Assembly: GCF_002896965.1 (NCBI RefSeq)
Contig: NZ_LYMM01000032.1
Span: 17,366 to 81,365, forward strand
DNA from: Novosphingobium guangzhouense
Lineage (GTDB): Bacteria > Pseudomonadota > Alphaproteobacteria > Sphingomonadales > Sphingomonadaceae
DNA length: 64,000 nucleotides
Reading direction: 5' to 3'
Below are positions 45,762-55,402 of this stretch, piece by piece; position 1 is the first letter of the stretch, and the number at the start of each line of letters is the position of its first letter. Position numbers and translations under genes: made by a program. The notes under the pieces were generated by a model. It was not told where the DNA came from. It was given only the letters and a program-made list of their open reading frames with translations, and ran no database searches.

Positions 45762-48700
45762 CTACTGCGCCGCTGCCAGCAGTTCTTCCGCCGCGCCCAG
45801 ATCTACGCTGACGAGGCGCGAGATGCCCTTTTCAACCATGGTCACGCCGAACAGCCGGTGCATGCGGCTCATCGTCACCGCATTGTGCGTGACGACAAGA
45901 TAGCGCGTGTCGGTTTCCTTCGTCATCGCTTCGAGCAGGTCGCAGAACCGTTCGATGTTCGCGTCGTCGAGCGGGGCATCCACTTCGTCCAGCACGCAGA
46001 TTGGTGCCGGGTTGGTCAGGAACAGCCCGAAGATCAGCGCCACTGCTGTCAGCGCCTGTTCGCCGCCCGAAAGCAGGGTGAGCGATTGCAGGCGCTTGCC
46101 GGGCGGCTGGGCATAAATTTCCAGGCCCGCCTCCAGCGGATCGTCCGAATCGACGAGGGCAAGGTGGGCCTGGCCGCCCTGAAACAGCCGCGTGAACAGG
46201 CGGCGGAAGTGGCCATCGACCGCCTCGAAGGCGGCGCGCAGCCGTTCGCGTCCCTCGCGGTTGAGATTGCCGATCGAACCGCGCAGCCGGTTCACCGCCT
46301 CGGTCAGTTCGGCCTTTTCAGTCACTGAAAGCCCCAGTTGCGCCTCGGCTTCGGCAAGTTCATCGGCGGCGACAAGGTTGACCGGGCCGATCCGCTCGCG
46401 GTCTGCGGTCAGGCGGTCCATGCCGCTGCCTTCGGTTTCTGCACCGGCGACTTCGGCGGGAACGAAGCCGAAGCGTTCGGGCAGGACCGGCGGCGGGCAC
46501 TGGAAACGCTCGCCCGACAGGCGGTTCGTCTCAACCCGGCGCTGGTCTTCGTGTTCGGCGCGGGCGGTTGCCCCGGCGCGCGCTTCGCGGGCGGCCGCCA
46601 GCGTTTCCTGCGCGGCGGAGAGGGCCGTGTCTGCGCGCCGGGCGGCTTCGGTGGCGGTAGTAACAGCGGCCTCGGCCTTCGCCAGCTCCTCGCCCAGACG
46701 CACCCGGATCGTTTCGCCCTGTTCGATCTGCGCCATCAGCGATGGAGGCTTCGCGGCGACGATCGTCCGTTCGGATTCGATCTCTTCCAGCCGTCCGGCC
46801 ATCTGGGCAAGGCGGTTGGCGGCATCGCCCGAACGGGCTTGCCAGCTGCGAATGTCGGCGCGCTGGGCGGTGGTGCGTTCGCGCGCCACGGCCAGCGCCT
46901 GATCGTGCCCCGCCAGTGCTGCCATCGCGTGCTGCAGGGCGGAGCGGGCATCGACGTTGCGGCCCTGCGCGGCCTGCAGTTCGGCGCGGCCCGTGGCGGG
47001 ATCGGGCAGGGCGGCGCGCTTGCCCTCGGCGGCGGAAACTTCAGCATCCGCCCCTGCGCGCAGATCGGCGGTTTCGGCAAGCGTTGCGTCGAGTTCGGCG
47101 CGGCGAGCCTGCTGGCGGGAGCGCGCGTCCTCTGCCTGATCGACGGCGCGCAGCGCGCTGCGTTCTGCCTCGGCAGCCGCGGCGATGGCGCGTTCGGCGC
47201 CGATCACGCGGGAAGACAGGTCGGCCAGTTCCTGCTGAACGGCGGCCTGCCCGGCTTCGGCGGCGCTGACCGCTTCGCGCAAGGGGGGCAGCTTTGCGTC
47301 CAGTTCGGCAAAGCGGTTTTCCGCTTCCAGCCGGGCTGCCTCAGCCGCGCCTTCGCCGCGCGCCACGAAACCGTCCCAGCGCCGCAGCACGCCCGCGCGG
47401 GTGACCAGCCATTCGCCGGGCTTCAGCGCACGGGCATCATCTTCATCGACGACATGGACCAGCGCAAGGCGGGCCGCCAGTTCCGGCGGGCATTGCGCAA
47501 CGTGGGCGGCAAGGCTGTCGGCCACGGGCGCGGGCGCATCGGCGCCGCTCCAGAAGCGGCCGTCGGCGTTGGGCACGCTCCCCAGCGGTGCCTTGGCGTC
47601 GCGGCCGAGCACGGCGGCGACGGCGCGTTCGTAGCCGGGCGCGGCGCGCACCGCATCGATCGCTACGGGCAGGCCATGCGCAGCCTTCGCGCCCTTGGCC
47701 CGAGCTTCCCGGTCGCGGACGAGGGCGGCGTGTTCGCGTTCGATGCCGGTCAGGTCGGCGCGCGCGCCTGCAAGGGCCGATGCGGCAGCGTCGCGATCTG
47801 CCTGCAGGGTGGTCTTGCGGGCCTGCATGTCCTCCAGCCCATCGCGGGTACGGGCAAGGGCGGCGGTGGCTTCCTCTGCTTTCCAGCGCGCGGCGGCGAT
47901 GGCGGCTTCAAGGTCTGCCAGATCGGGCAGAGCGGCGACTTGCGCCTCGATCCGCGCGGTATCCTGCAGCGTGCGGGTCTGCCGCGCCTTGGCCTGCGCC
48001 AGTTCGGCGTCGGCGATGCGCCATTCGGCCTCCACGCCCGCCTGCCTGGCGGTTGCCTGCGCAAGATCGAGTTCGGCGGCGCGGCTGGCCTGTTCGGCGC
48101 CGTCGACGGTGTTGGCAAAGCGCGGGCGCTGTGCCTCGTCAGCGGCAAGCTGCCTTTCGCCTTCTGCCAGTTCGCGTTCGAGCCGGGCCAGCGCTTCGGC
48201 AGCGTCGCGGGTCAGGCGATCGGCATCGCGGCGATCATCTTCCAGCCGGGTGCGCTGGCGGTCAAGGTCGGTCAGGCGCTGTTCGGCGGCTTCAAGCTGG
48301 CTGGTCAGCGTTGCCATGCGATGCCCCTGGGCATTGGCATCATCGCGGCGATCCGCCAGTTCGTCACGCGTTTCGGCCAGCGCTTCGGCGGCGGCGGCCT
48401 GCTGGCTTTGTGCCTCGACTGCGAGCGCCTGCGCCATGGTGACGCGCTCTTCCGCGGCCTGCGCTTCCTTGCGGGCGGCGTCCGCAGCGGCGGCAGCTTC
48501 GCGCCAGCGGGCGAAAACCACGCGGGCTTCGGCAAGGCGGATCTGGTCGGTCAGGGCCTTGTAGCGTTCTGCCGCCTTCGCCTGCCGCCTGAGCGTGCCG
48601 ACCTGCTTGTCGAGGCCGGCCATGATGTCGTCAAGACGGGCAAGATTGGCTTCGGTGGCGCGCAGGCGCTGTTCGGCGTCCTTGCGGCGCACGTGCAGGC

Positions 48701-49202
48701 CCGCGATGCCCGCCGCTTCTTCCAGCATGGCGCGGCGTTCGGCGGGTTTGGCGGCGATGACGGCGGCGATGCGGCCTTGCGATACCAGCGCCGGGCTGTG
48801 CGCGCCGGTGGCGGCATCGGCGAAGATCAGCGCCACGTCCTTGGCGCGCACGTCGCGTCCGTTGATGCGGTAGGCGCTGCCCGCGCCGCGTTCGATACGG
48901 CGCACGACTTCGAGTTCGTCGCGCACGCCGTTGGCATCCGGCGCCGTGTCGGCCTTGAGCACGACTTCGGCGAAGGAGCGGGGCGGGCGCTTGTCCGTTC
49001 CCGCGAAGATCACGTCTTCCATCCCGCCGCCGCGCATCGACTTGGGAGAGCTTTCGCCCATGACCCAGCGGATCGCTTCGAGCAGGTTGGACTTGCCGCA
49101 ACCGTTGGGGCCGACCACGCCGGTCAGCCCCGGATCGATGCGCAGTTCCGCAGGCTCGACGAAGCTTTTGAAGCCGCTGAGCTTTAGACGGTGGATGCGC
49201 AT
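45762..49202 (-). CDS. smc: chromosome segregation protein SMC
   Basis: 1146 residues. ABC head: Walker A GVVGPNGCGKSNLLEAIRWVMG near residue 29-50, signature LLSGGEQALTAVALIFGLF and Walker B CVLDEVDAPLDDAN near the end. The middle is Ala/Glu/Arg-rich coiled coil broken by a hinge at about 490-630 (GYERAVAAVLGRDAKAPLG and later DAEDARA-like sequence). It condenses and segregates the chromosome. It is the last gene of a reverse-strand group with the Dsb-like and DUF721 genes. Confidence 0.96.
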   Translation of the reverse strand: MRIHRLKLSGFKSFVEPAELRIDPGLTGVVGPNGCGKSNLLEAIRWVMGESSPKSMRGGGMEDVIFAGTDKRPPRSFAEVVLKADTAPDANGVRDELEVVRRIERGAGSAYRINGRDVRAKDVALIFADAATGAHSPALVSQGRIAAVIAAKPAERRAMLEEAAGIAGLHVRRKDAEQRLRATEANLARLDDIMAGLDKQVGTLRRQAKAAERYKALTDQIRLAEARVVFARWREAAAAADAARKEAQAAEERVTMAQALAVEAQSQQAAAAEALAETRDELADRRDDANAQGHRMATLTSQLEAAEQRLTDLDRQRTRLEDDRRDADRLTRDAAEALARLERELAEGERQLAADEAQRPRFANTVDGAEQASRAAELDLAQATARQAGVEAEWRIADAELAQAKARQTRTLQDTARIEAQVAALPDLADLEAAIAAARWKAEEATAALARTRDGLEDMQARKTTLQADRDAAASALAGARADLTGIEREHAALVRDREARAKGAKAAHGLPVAIDAVRAAPGYERAVAAVLGRDAKAPLGSVPNADGRFWSGADAPAPVADSLAAHVAQCPPELAARLALVHVVDEDDARALKPGEWLVTRAGVLRRWDGFVARGEGAAEAARLEAENRFAELDAKLPPLREAVSAAEAGQAAVQQELADLSSRVIGAERAIAAAAEAERSALRAVDQAEDARSRQQARRAELDATLAETADLRAGADAEVSAAEGKRAALPDPATGRAELQAAQGRNVDARSALQHAMAALAGHDQALAVARERTTAQRADIRSWQARSGDAANRLAQMAGRLEEIESERTIVAAKPPSLMAQIEQGETIRVRLGEELAKAEAAVTTATEAARRADTALSAAQETLAAAREARAGATARAEHEDQRRVETNRLSGERFQCPPPVLPERFGFVPAEVAGAETEGSGMDRLTADRERIGPVNLVAADELAEAEAQLGLSVTEKAELTEAVNRLRGSIGNLNREGRERLRAAFEAVDGHFRRLFTRLFQGGQAHLALVDSDDPLEAGLEIYAQPPGKRLQSLTLLSGGEQALTAVALIFGLFLTNPAPICVLDEVDAPLDDANIERFCDLLEAMTKETDTRYLVVTHNAVTMSRMHRLFGVTMVEKGISRLVSVDLGAAEELLAAAQ

Positions 49203-49229
49203 CGAGGACAGGTCAGGCGTTCACGCCGA

Positions 49230-49991
49230 TCAGCGTGCGCCCGCTTCCTTCAGCTTGGGCTCAAGGTCGGCCCAGCTCATCGAGCCAACGTTGTTGCCGT
49301 TGATGATGAAGGTGGGCGTGCCGGTGACGTTGAATTCCTCCGAAGCCTTCTGCGTCTGGTCGGCCAGCGCCTTGGCCTTGGCGGTATCGGCCAGGCAGGC
49401 GTTGGCCTGATCACGCGCGATGCCGCGCGACGAGAAGAATTCGGTCATGCCGGCAACCTCGGCGATGGCGCCAAGCTGCTTTTCCTTGGGCAGCGCGTCG
49501 ATCGCGGCAAGGCGATCCTTGCCGGCGGCCTGCATGTTCTCGAACAGCTTGGGCTGCCATGCCCAGAACTGCTCGCTCAGCGGGATCACCGCTTCGGTCT
49601 GGCCGCATTCGGCCAGCAGCGATGCCGGAATGTCGAGCGCGTTGAGCATGAAATAGCGCAGTTCGTAGCTGACGCGACCGCTGGCGACGTAGTCGTCGCG
49701 CATCTTCTCGAAGCTTTCCTTGGCGAATTCGGCGCAGTGCGAACAGCTGAGCGCGCCGTATTCAACCAGCTTGATCGGGGCGTTGGGGTTGCCCATGCGA
49801 TAGCCGCCTTCGGACGTCTTTTCGATCACGTCGGCCCAGGACTTGCCCGCAGGGGCGGCGATGTTGGCGATCGGCGCGCCCGCGGTCGGAGCGGCGGTAG
49901 TTTCGTCTTTCTTGCCGCAGGCGGCAAGGCCCAGGGCAAGCGGGGCGACCATCAGGCCAAGCGTGATCGTGCGGAAACGGGTGCGGTTCAT
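49230..49991 (-). CDS. DsbA-family thiol:disulfide protein, lipoprotein-like
   Basis: Signal with lipobox LALGLAAC, then a DsbA-type thioredoxin domain with the active site CSHC in YGALSCSHCAEF, and the cis-Pro loop GTPTFIING. ATG at 49991 chosen (upstream residues in the longer frame lack signal character). 253 residues. Paralogue of the next upstream gene. Periplasmic. Confidence 0.92.
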   Translation of the reverse strand: MNRTRFRTITLGLMVAPLALGLAACGKKDETTAAPTAGAPIANIAAPAGKSWADVIEKTSEGGYRMGNPNAPIKLVEYGALSCSHCAEFAKESFEKMRDDYVASGRVSYELRYFMLNALDIPASLLAECGQTEAVIPLSEQFWAWQPKLFENMQAAGKDRLAAIDALPKEKQLGAIAEVAGMTEFFSSRGIARDQANACLADTAKAKALADQTQKASEEFNVTGTPTFIINGNNVGSMSWADLEPKLKEAGAR

Positions 49992-50101
49992 CGGGAGGCG
50001 AATCCTTCGTATGGATTTGACACAGGGGCTAGCCCATGGACGGGATGAAACGAAGCGGGGAAGCACGGATTCGCGCCCGTTCTTCCACAGTCCGGGAAAA
50101 G

Positions 50102-50839
50102 TCAGATGTTGCCCGCGCGCTGCTGGGCCTGCTTGTCGGTGATCGCCTTGGACACTGTGGCCCAGTCATGCCCGTCAAGCAGTTCGCCGTTGAGGGTGAA
50201 GCTGGGCGTGCCCTGCAGGCCAAGCGCCTGCACTTCGCCCTGCTGACCCTTGAGCTTGTCGAGCATCGCGGTGTTGGCGAAGCACTGGTCGGTCTGCGCG
50301 CGGCTGAGGCCCCAGGCGGCGGTCTGGTCGTAGAAGCCCAGGTCGCCGGCCATGGCGCGCATGCGGGTGGGGAAATCGCCCTGATACCAGCGCTGCTGCT
50401 GTTCGCGCGAGGTCGCCTCGGCCTTGGCGAGCCACTTTTCCTGAGAGGCGAAAAAGGTGTTGTGGCGCACGAAGAAGCGCTTGGGGTCGCCGCAGTTGGT
50501 CAGCATGGCGACGGTAAGATCGATCGGGTTGCGCAGGAAATTGGTGACGGTGACCGAGATCTGCCCCTTGGGCACCATGGTCAGGCGCAGGACCGGGTCC
50601 GCCTCCTTGTGGAAGTGGGCGCAGTGCGGGCAGGTATAGCTGACGTATTCGACCAGCTTGAGCGGGGCTTCCGGATTGCCGAGGCGGTGGCTGCCGTCTG
50701 CGGTAACGGCGGTTACACCGTTCCAGTTGGTGGAGGCGGCGGGAGCAGGCTTCTTCGCGGCGCCACCCTTGGGGGCAGCCGCGACGCTGAGAACGGCACA
50801 TGCGGCAAGCGCCGCGATGCGCAGGGCGGTCTTGGTCAT
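50102..50839 (-). CDS. DsbA-family thiol:disulfide protein
   Basis: Signal peptide (to about SVAAAPKG), active site CPHC in YVSYTCPHCAHF, cis-Pro GTPSFTLNG. 245 residues. The ATG at 50839 overlaps the DUF721 TGA. Like its neighbour it has the helical insert of DsbA, and likely oxidises or isomerises periplasmic thiols. Confidence 0.92.
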   Translation of the reverse strand: MTKTALRIAALAACAVLSVAAAPKGGAAKKPAPAASTNWNGVTAVTADGSHRLGNPEAPLKLVEYVSYTCPHCAHFHKEADPVLRLTMVPKGQISVTVTNFLRNPIDLTVAMLTNCGDPKRFFVRHNTFFASQEKWLAKAEATSREQQQRWYQGDFPTRMRAMAGDLGFYDQTAAWGLSRAQTDQCFANTAMLDKLKGQQGEVQALGLQGTPSFTLNGELLDGHDWATVSKAITDKQAQQRAGNI

Positions 50840-51432
50840 CACTTGTCTTCCTGACTGTCGGTCCGGCTTTGGGCGGCGCCCATGCTGCGGGCCAGAGATT
50901 CGAGCACGGCGCGAAGTTCGGGATCGCCGATGTCGCGCAGCGATTCCCCCAGTTCGAACGGCACAGGTTTCAGCGAAGGCGGCGCGGACGGGCGAGCTTG
51001 GGAGCCCGATCCCATGCCGGCGGGCGCCTTAACCTCGCCTTGCCGGATTTTCACCTTGGCGACCGCGTTGTAGCCGAAGAAGCGGTTCACCCGGTCCAGG
51101 ATCTCGGGGATCACGTGCTGGATCATCGGGGCATGAGCGGGAACGACGACAAGCTGGAGAATGCCGTCGCTCTTTTCTCCGGGCGGGAAACGGATCGATT
51201 CCGGCGAGCATATCCGCGCATGGCGGGCGCCGACGATCTCGGGCCAGCGCGATACCACGCTGGACTGCACGAAGCCGAAGCGGCGAAAGGCGGTACGCCC
51301 GACTTCAGGCATCAGGTCCGATATCTGGCGCGCCTGACCGCCGCGCGGGCGCTCATACTGGCGCAGACCCGGCGCCTTGCCTTTTCCGCGTGGTTTCGTT
51401 TCACCCGATTGCTTGCCGCTATTCCGTTCCAT
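50839..51432 (-). CDS. DUF721 (DciA-like) protein
   Basis: DUF721 fold: the KH-like core includes FVQSSVVSRWPEIVGARHARICSPESIRF and LQLVVVPAHAPMIQHVIPEILDRVNRFFGYNAVAKVKIRQ. DciA in many bacteria loads DnaB helicase in place of DnaC. ATG 51432 (MERNSGKQSG) chosen; 197 residues. Divergent from mutY by 29 bases. Confidence 0.85.
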   Translation of the reverse strand: MERNSGKQSGETKPRGKGKAPGLRQYERPRGGQARQISDLMPEVGRTAFRRFGFVQSSVVSRWPEIVGARHARICSPESIRFPPGEKSDGILQLVVVPAHAPMIQHVIPEILDRVNRFFGYNAVAKVKIRQGEVKAPAGMGSGSQARPSAPPSLKPVPFELGESLRDIGDPELRAVLESLARSMGAAQSRTDSQEDK

Positions 51433-51461
51433 TGCCAGCGATCCAATGCCATAGCGGCGAC

Positions 51462-52529
51462 ATGGATGCCAGTTCGGATACTGCAATCGCGGCGCTGCTG
51501 CTCGACTGGTACGATGTCCATGCCCGCGACCTGCCCTGGCGCGCGCTTCCGGGCAGCTCGTCGCCCGATCCCTACCGGGTCTGGCTATCGGAAGTGATGC
51601 TGCAGCAGACCACGGTGGCGGCGGTGAAGGATTACTTCGCGGCATTCACCACGCGCTGGTCGACCGTGGAGGCGCTGGCAGCAGCCGCTGACGAGGAGGT
51701 CATGGCGGCATGGGCAGGGCTTGGCTACTATGCCCGAGCCCGCAATCTCATGGCCTGCGCGCGCGAAGTGGCGCGCCTTGGGCGCTTTCCCGATACCGAA
51801 GAGGGCTTGCGCGCGCTGCCGGGATTGGGGGCCTATACGGCGGCGGCGGTTGCCGCGATCGCTTTCGGGCGGCGCGCGGTCGTGGTGGACGCCAACGTGG
51901 AGCGGGTCGTTTCGCGCCTCTTCGCGATCGAGGAACCCCTGCCAGGTTCGCGCCCAGCCATCCGGGCGAAGGCCGATGCGATAACCCCGGATGCACGGGC
52001 GGGCGATTTTGCGCAGGCGATGATGGACCTTGGCGCCACCGTATGCACTTCGCGCAATCCGCGCTGCCTGCTGTGCCCGATCGCAGCGCCGTGCAAGGCC
52101 CGCCGCATGGGCGATCCCGCAAGGTTGCCGGTCAAGGCGCCGAAGAAGGCCAAGGCTGTTCGTCAGGGCCGCGCCTTCTGGATCGAGCGGGAGGAAACGT
52201 CCGAAGTCTGGCTGGTGCGCCGCCCCGGCAGCGGGATGCTTGGCGGCATGCGCGCATTGCCGGATGACGGCTGGGCCGCCCGCGCCGACGGTTCGGGCAA
52301 CGGACCGCTTGCCGGTCCGTGGGAAAGCGCGGGCAAGGTGGGCCACGTGTTCACGCACTTCGCGCTGGAACTGAACCTGTCGGTCTATCTCGGCGATCGC
52401 TTCGACGGGCTGGGCGAGGGGGAGTGGTGGCCGATCGACCGGATCGACGAAGCGGGCCTGCCCACGCTGTTCGCCAAGGCGGCGCGGCTGGCGCTGGCCA
52501 TGGCGGTTGATGAAAAGGAAGACGCATGA
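51462..52529 (+). CDS. mutY: A/G-specific adenine glycosylase
   Basis: Removes A opposite 8-oxoG. Catalytic Glu E44 in LSEVMLQQTTV, Asp D143 in VVDANVERVVSRL, the HhH LPGLGAYTAAAV, and [4Fe-4S] cysteines C195, C202, C205, C211 (C-x6-C-x2-C-x5-C). C-terminal NUDIX-like domain from about 230. 355 residues. It overlaps the next gene's ATG. Confidence 0.97.
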   Translation: MDASSDTAIAALLLDWYDVHARDLPWRALPGSSSPDPYRVWLSEVMLQQTTVAAVKDYFAAFTTRWSTVEALAAAADEEVMAAWAGLGYYARARNLMACAREVARLGRFPDTEEGLRALPGLGAYTAAAVAAIAFGRRAVVVDANVERVVSRLFAIEEPLPGSRPAIRAKADAITPDARAGDFAQAMMDLGATVCTSRNPRCLLCPIAAPCKARRMGDPARLPVKAPKKAKAVRQGRAFWIEREETSEVWLVRRPGSGMLGGMRALPDDGWAARADGSGNGPLAGPWESAGKVGHVFTHFALELNLSVYLGDRFDGLGEGEWWPIDRIDEAGLPTLFAKAARLALAMAVDEKEDA

Positions 52530-53827
52530 TCGATCGCCTCCAAGCCGCACTGGACCGTCGCATGCTGCTGGGCATGGGGGCGGCGGCGGGGCTGGGGGCG
52601 ATGTTGCCGCAACTGGTGCGCGCGGCGCAGCAGCAGCCCGAACTGATCCCCAAGGTCCGCGCGGTGGTCGAACGGTGGGTAGGGCCGGGCAGGTTTCCCG
52701 GCATGGTCGCCTCCCTCGGCCTGCCGGGGCGCGAGCCGGAATATGTTGCGCGGGGCTCCGAAGGGTTCACCGACGCGGATGCCATGACTGCCGACAGCCT
52801 GTTCCGCATCTATTCGATGACCAAGCCGATCACCGGCATGGCCGCGATGGAACTGGTGGCGCAGGGCAGGATCGCGCTTGATCAGCCGCTGTCCGAAGTG
52901 CTGCCCGAATATGCGCACATGATGGTGCAGGACGAATACGACGGTTCGATCGCCGCGCTCCACGCGGCGCCGCGCCCGGTGACGATGCGGCATCTGGTCA
53001 CGCACACGTCGGGCATCGGCTACACGATCATCCAGCAGGGCCCGATCAAGACGCTGATGGAGGACAAGGGCCTTGTGGCGGGTCAGATCAGTCGGATGAA
53101 GCTTCCCGGCCTGTTTCGCGGAGAGCCGGTCAAGGGACTGGACCAGTTTGCGCAGGGGCTGGCGCAAGTGCCGCTGGTGGCCGATCCGGGCACGCGCTGG
53201 AGCTATTCCATGGGGCTCGACCTGATGGGCCGGGTGATCGAGGTGGTCGCGGGCAAGCCGTTCGACGCCTACCTGCAGGATACCATCTTCGGCCCTGCGG
53301 GGATGAGCAGCACGGGCTTCAGGGTGCGTGCAGCCGATGCGCATCGCCTGACTACCAATTACGCGGCCGTGGGCGGCGTGCTGGCGCCGATCGACGAGGG
53401 CGATACGTCCATCTATCTGGACAAGCCCGCCTTTCCCTTCGGCGGCGCGGGGCTGGTCAGCACGCCGCGCGATTATGACCGGTTCCTGCGCATGCTGGCG
53501 CAGATGGGCACGATCGACGGAGTGCGGGTTCTGTCCGAAAGCGCGGTGCGGATGGGCACGTCCAACCTCCTGCCGCCCGGCGTCCTTGTGCCCGAGATGT
53601 TCGGCGGTCCTTGCGGCTTCGGTGCCGGCGGGCGCGTGGGGCAGGGGGCGGAGAGCGGGCTTTACGGCTGGTCGGGCGCGGCGGGTACGGTGGGCATGGT
53701 CGATATGGTCCACGGCCTGCGATCTCAGATTTTCGTGCAGTTCATGCCGCCCAATGCCTTTGACCTGTTGCCTGAATTCCAGAAGGCCCTGAAGGCCGAC
53801 GTGCTTGCGATCCTGGAGAAACACTGA
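52526..53827 (+). CDS. serine hydrolase, class C beta-lactamase-like
   Basis: Tat-like N-terminus (RRMLLGMGAAAGLGAMLP) then the serine-type beta-lactamase fold: S-x-x-K in YSMTKPITGM (S97, K100), YSMGLDLMG, and later GAGGRVG. 433 residues. EstB-like esterases share this. ATG overlaps mutY TGA (ATGA). Substrate unknown. Confidence 0.88.
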   Translation: MIDRLQAALDRRMLLGMGAAAGLGAMLPQLVRAAQQQPELIPKVRAVVERWVGPGRFPGMVASLGLPGREPEYVARGSEGFTDADAMTADSLFRIYSMTKPITGMAAMELVAQGRIALDQPLSEVLPEYAHMMVQDEYDGSIAALHAAPRPVTMRHLVTHTSGIGYTIIQQGPIKTLMEDKGLVAGQISRMKLPGLFRGEPVKGLDQFAQGLAQVPLVADPGTRWSYSMGLDLMGRVIEVVAGKPFDAYLQDTIFGPAGMSSTGFRVRAADAHRLTTNYAAVGGVLAPIDEGDTSIYLDKPAFPFGGAGLVSTPRDYDRFLRMLAQMGTIDGVRVLSESAVRMGTSNLLPPGVLVPEMFGGPCGFGAGGRVGQGAESGLYGWSGAAGTVGMVDMVHGLRSQIFVQFMPPNAFDLLPEFQKALKADVLAILEKH

Positions 53828-53828
53828 C

Positions 53829-54740
53829 GTGCTGCTGACAAATCCCGCCCCTGCTCCCATCGCTTTCGGCGGATCGCCGATCGACCGCGCCGACCATGTG
53901 CGCGGCGATCCGGACGCCATCGCCGCCTTGATGGGACCGACCGCGCGGCTGCTGCGGCTGGATGGCCTTGATCCGGTGATGACGGCCGAGGGTGCTCTGG
54001 TGTGGGACAGTCTGGCCCAAGCCGCGCCGGATGCGGAATTGCTGTTCCTTGGTATTGAGGGCGGGGGTCTTGAAGGCGGGCGCGGCTGTTTTGCGCAAGT
54101 GCTGCCGGGCATTCCCGCCGCCGGGGCACCCAGCTGGAACGCGATGAACGCCCTGGAGCCGGGCGAACTTGCGGCATACGGCGGCGCGCGCGCGCTGGTA
54201 AGCTGGCATTCGCGGCACCGCTTCTGCGCGGTTTGCGGCGCGGGTACGGTGATCGCCAAGGGCGGCTGGCAGCGGTCCTGCACGGGCTGCGGCGCGGACC
54301 ATTTCCCGCGCGTCGACCCGGTCACGATCATGACCGTGGAGCATGACGGCAAGCTGCTGCTGGGCCGCCAGCCACGCTTTCCGGCGCACCGCTATTCGGC
54401 GCTGGCAGGCTTCGTGGAGCCGGGTGAGACGATCGAGGAGGCGGTCGCGCGCGAAGTCTTCGAGGAAGCGGGCGTGCGGGTGCGCGATGTGGAATATGTC
54501 GCCAGCCAGCCCTGGCCGTTCCCGTCATCGCTGATGATCGGCTGCCATGCCTTTGCCGACGACCCGGCGATCGTGATCGACGAGACCGAGCTGGAAGACG
54601 TGCGCTGGTTCACGCGTGAGGAATGCGTCGATGCACTTGAAGCGGTGGCCGTGGGCGAGGTCGGCCGCGCCTTCGGGGCGCCGCCCAGCCATGCGGTGGC
54701 GCACGTGCTGCTCAAGTGGTGGGTGGAACGCGGGGCCTGA
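53829..54740 (+). CDS. nudC: NAD(+) diphosphatase (NudC)
   Basis: Zinc ribbon CAVCG/CTGCG, Nudix box GFVEPGETIEEAVAREVFEEAGV and the NudC signature SQPWPFPSSLM. Also removes NAD caps from RNA in E. coli. GTG start one base after the previous stop. 303 residues. Confidence 0.95.
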   Translation: MLLTNPAPAPIAFGGSPIDRADHVRGDPDAIAALMGPTARLLRLDGLDPVMTAEGALVWDSLAQAAPDAELLFLGIEGGGLEGGRGCFAQVLPGIPAAGAPSWNAMNALEPGELAAYGGARALVSWHSRHRFCAVCGAGTVIAKGGWQRSCTGCGADHFPRVDPVTIMTVEHDGKLLLGRQPRFPAHRYSALAGFVEPGETIEEAVAREVFEEAGVRVRDVEYVASQPWPFPSSLMIGCHAFADDPAIVIDETELEDVRWFTREECVDALEAVAVGEVGRAFGAPPSHAVAHVLLKWWVERGA

Positions 54741-54742
54741 CC

Positions 54743-54979
54743 TTACGGCTCTCGCGCCCGCTCGATCGCCGCGGCCACGGCGCGGCGGGCCTGCGGGCTG
54801 TTGCGCCAGCAGGTTGCGCCAAGGCTGACGGAGACTTTCGCGCAGATATCATCCGCATCGGCGGCGGCCAGTTGCGCAAAGCCGGCGATACCCAGCTCCT
54901 CCAGCCGCGACAGTACCGTGGGGCCGACGCCCTTGACGGCAAGCAGCGCGGCGCGTTCGGTTTCGTCGAAGCGGTCCAT
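54743..54979 (-). CDS. helix-hairpin-helix protein, 78 residues
   Basis: Two HhH-like motifs: LLAVKGVGPTVLSRLEELGIAGFAQLAAADADDI is the typical LxxxxGVGPxxxxxLxxxGI form. No catalytic part. A small DNA-binding or scaffold protein; TGATG overlap with the DUF1489 gene upstream. Convergent with nudC. Confidence 0.8.
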   Translation of the reverse strand: MDRFDETERAALLAVKGVGPTVLSRLEELGIAGFAQLAAADADDICAKVSVSLGATCWRNSPQARRAVAAAIERAREP

Positions 54980-55374
54980 CACACCAGCCCCAGCTTCGCC
55001 AGTTCGCGCGCCAGCCTGGGCGGCATCGCATCGCCCGCCGTCTCCCCGTCTGCCAGATCGCGCGGGGCGTCCTCTTCCGACAGGTAGCGCCAGCCCTGAT
55101 GCGCGCGCTTGGGCTGGGTGACGACCGGGATCAGGCGCGGCTCGAGGTGGATGTGCCAGCGCCCGTCATCTCGCTGGGAGAACCGGACGATCGGGGAGCG
55201 GCCGATCAGCGCATGTTCGAAGATCCAGTAGAGCGAGCCGCCGATCATCTCTTCATGCCGCTTGGGCAGGTAACGGGTGGTCATCAGCGCTTCATCCGAG
55301 TGGCTTTCCAGCCATGCGCGCAGGGATGCGGGGCTTGTCGCGGAGAAGGCGATCTTGGTCATGTTGAGCGGCAT
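54979..55374 (-). CDS. DUF1489 family protein
   Basis: 131 residues starting MPLNMTKIAFSATSPASL; the family core includes TTRYLPKRHEEMIGGSLYWIFEHALIGRSPI and WHIHLEPRLIPVVTQPKRAHQGWRYL. Common in alphaproteobacteria, function unknown. ATG 55374 chosen over the upstream reading that overlaps mgtE. Confidence 0.85.
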   Translation of the reverse strand: MPLNMTKIAFSATSPASLRAWLESHSDEALMTTRYLPKRHEEMIGGSLYWIFEHALIGRSPIVRFSQRDDGRWHIHLEPRLIPVVTQPKRAHQGWRYLSEEDAPRDLADGETAGDAMPPRLARELAKLGLV

Positions 55375-55402
55375 GGCCGTCAAGATAGGGCGCGCGAACC
55401 CG

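Noticed and set aside
46338..49187. 949-residue open frame opposite smc
   Set aside because: Antisense shadow of the smc coiled coil in GC-rich DNA; no domain or ribosome site.
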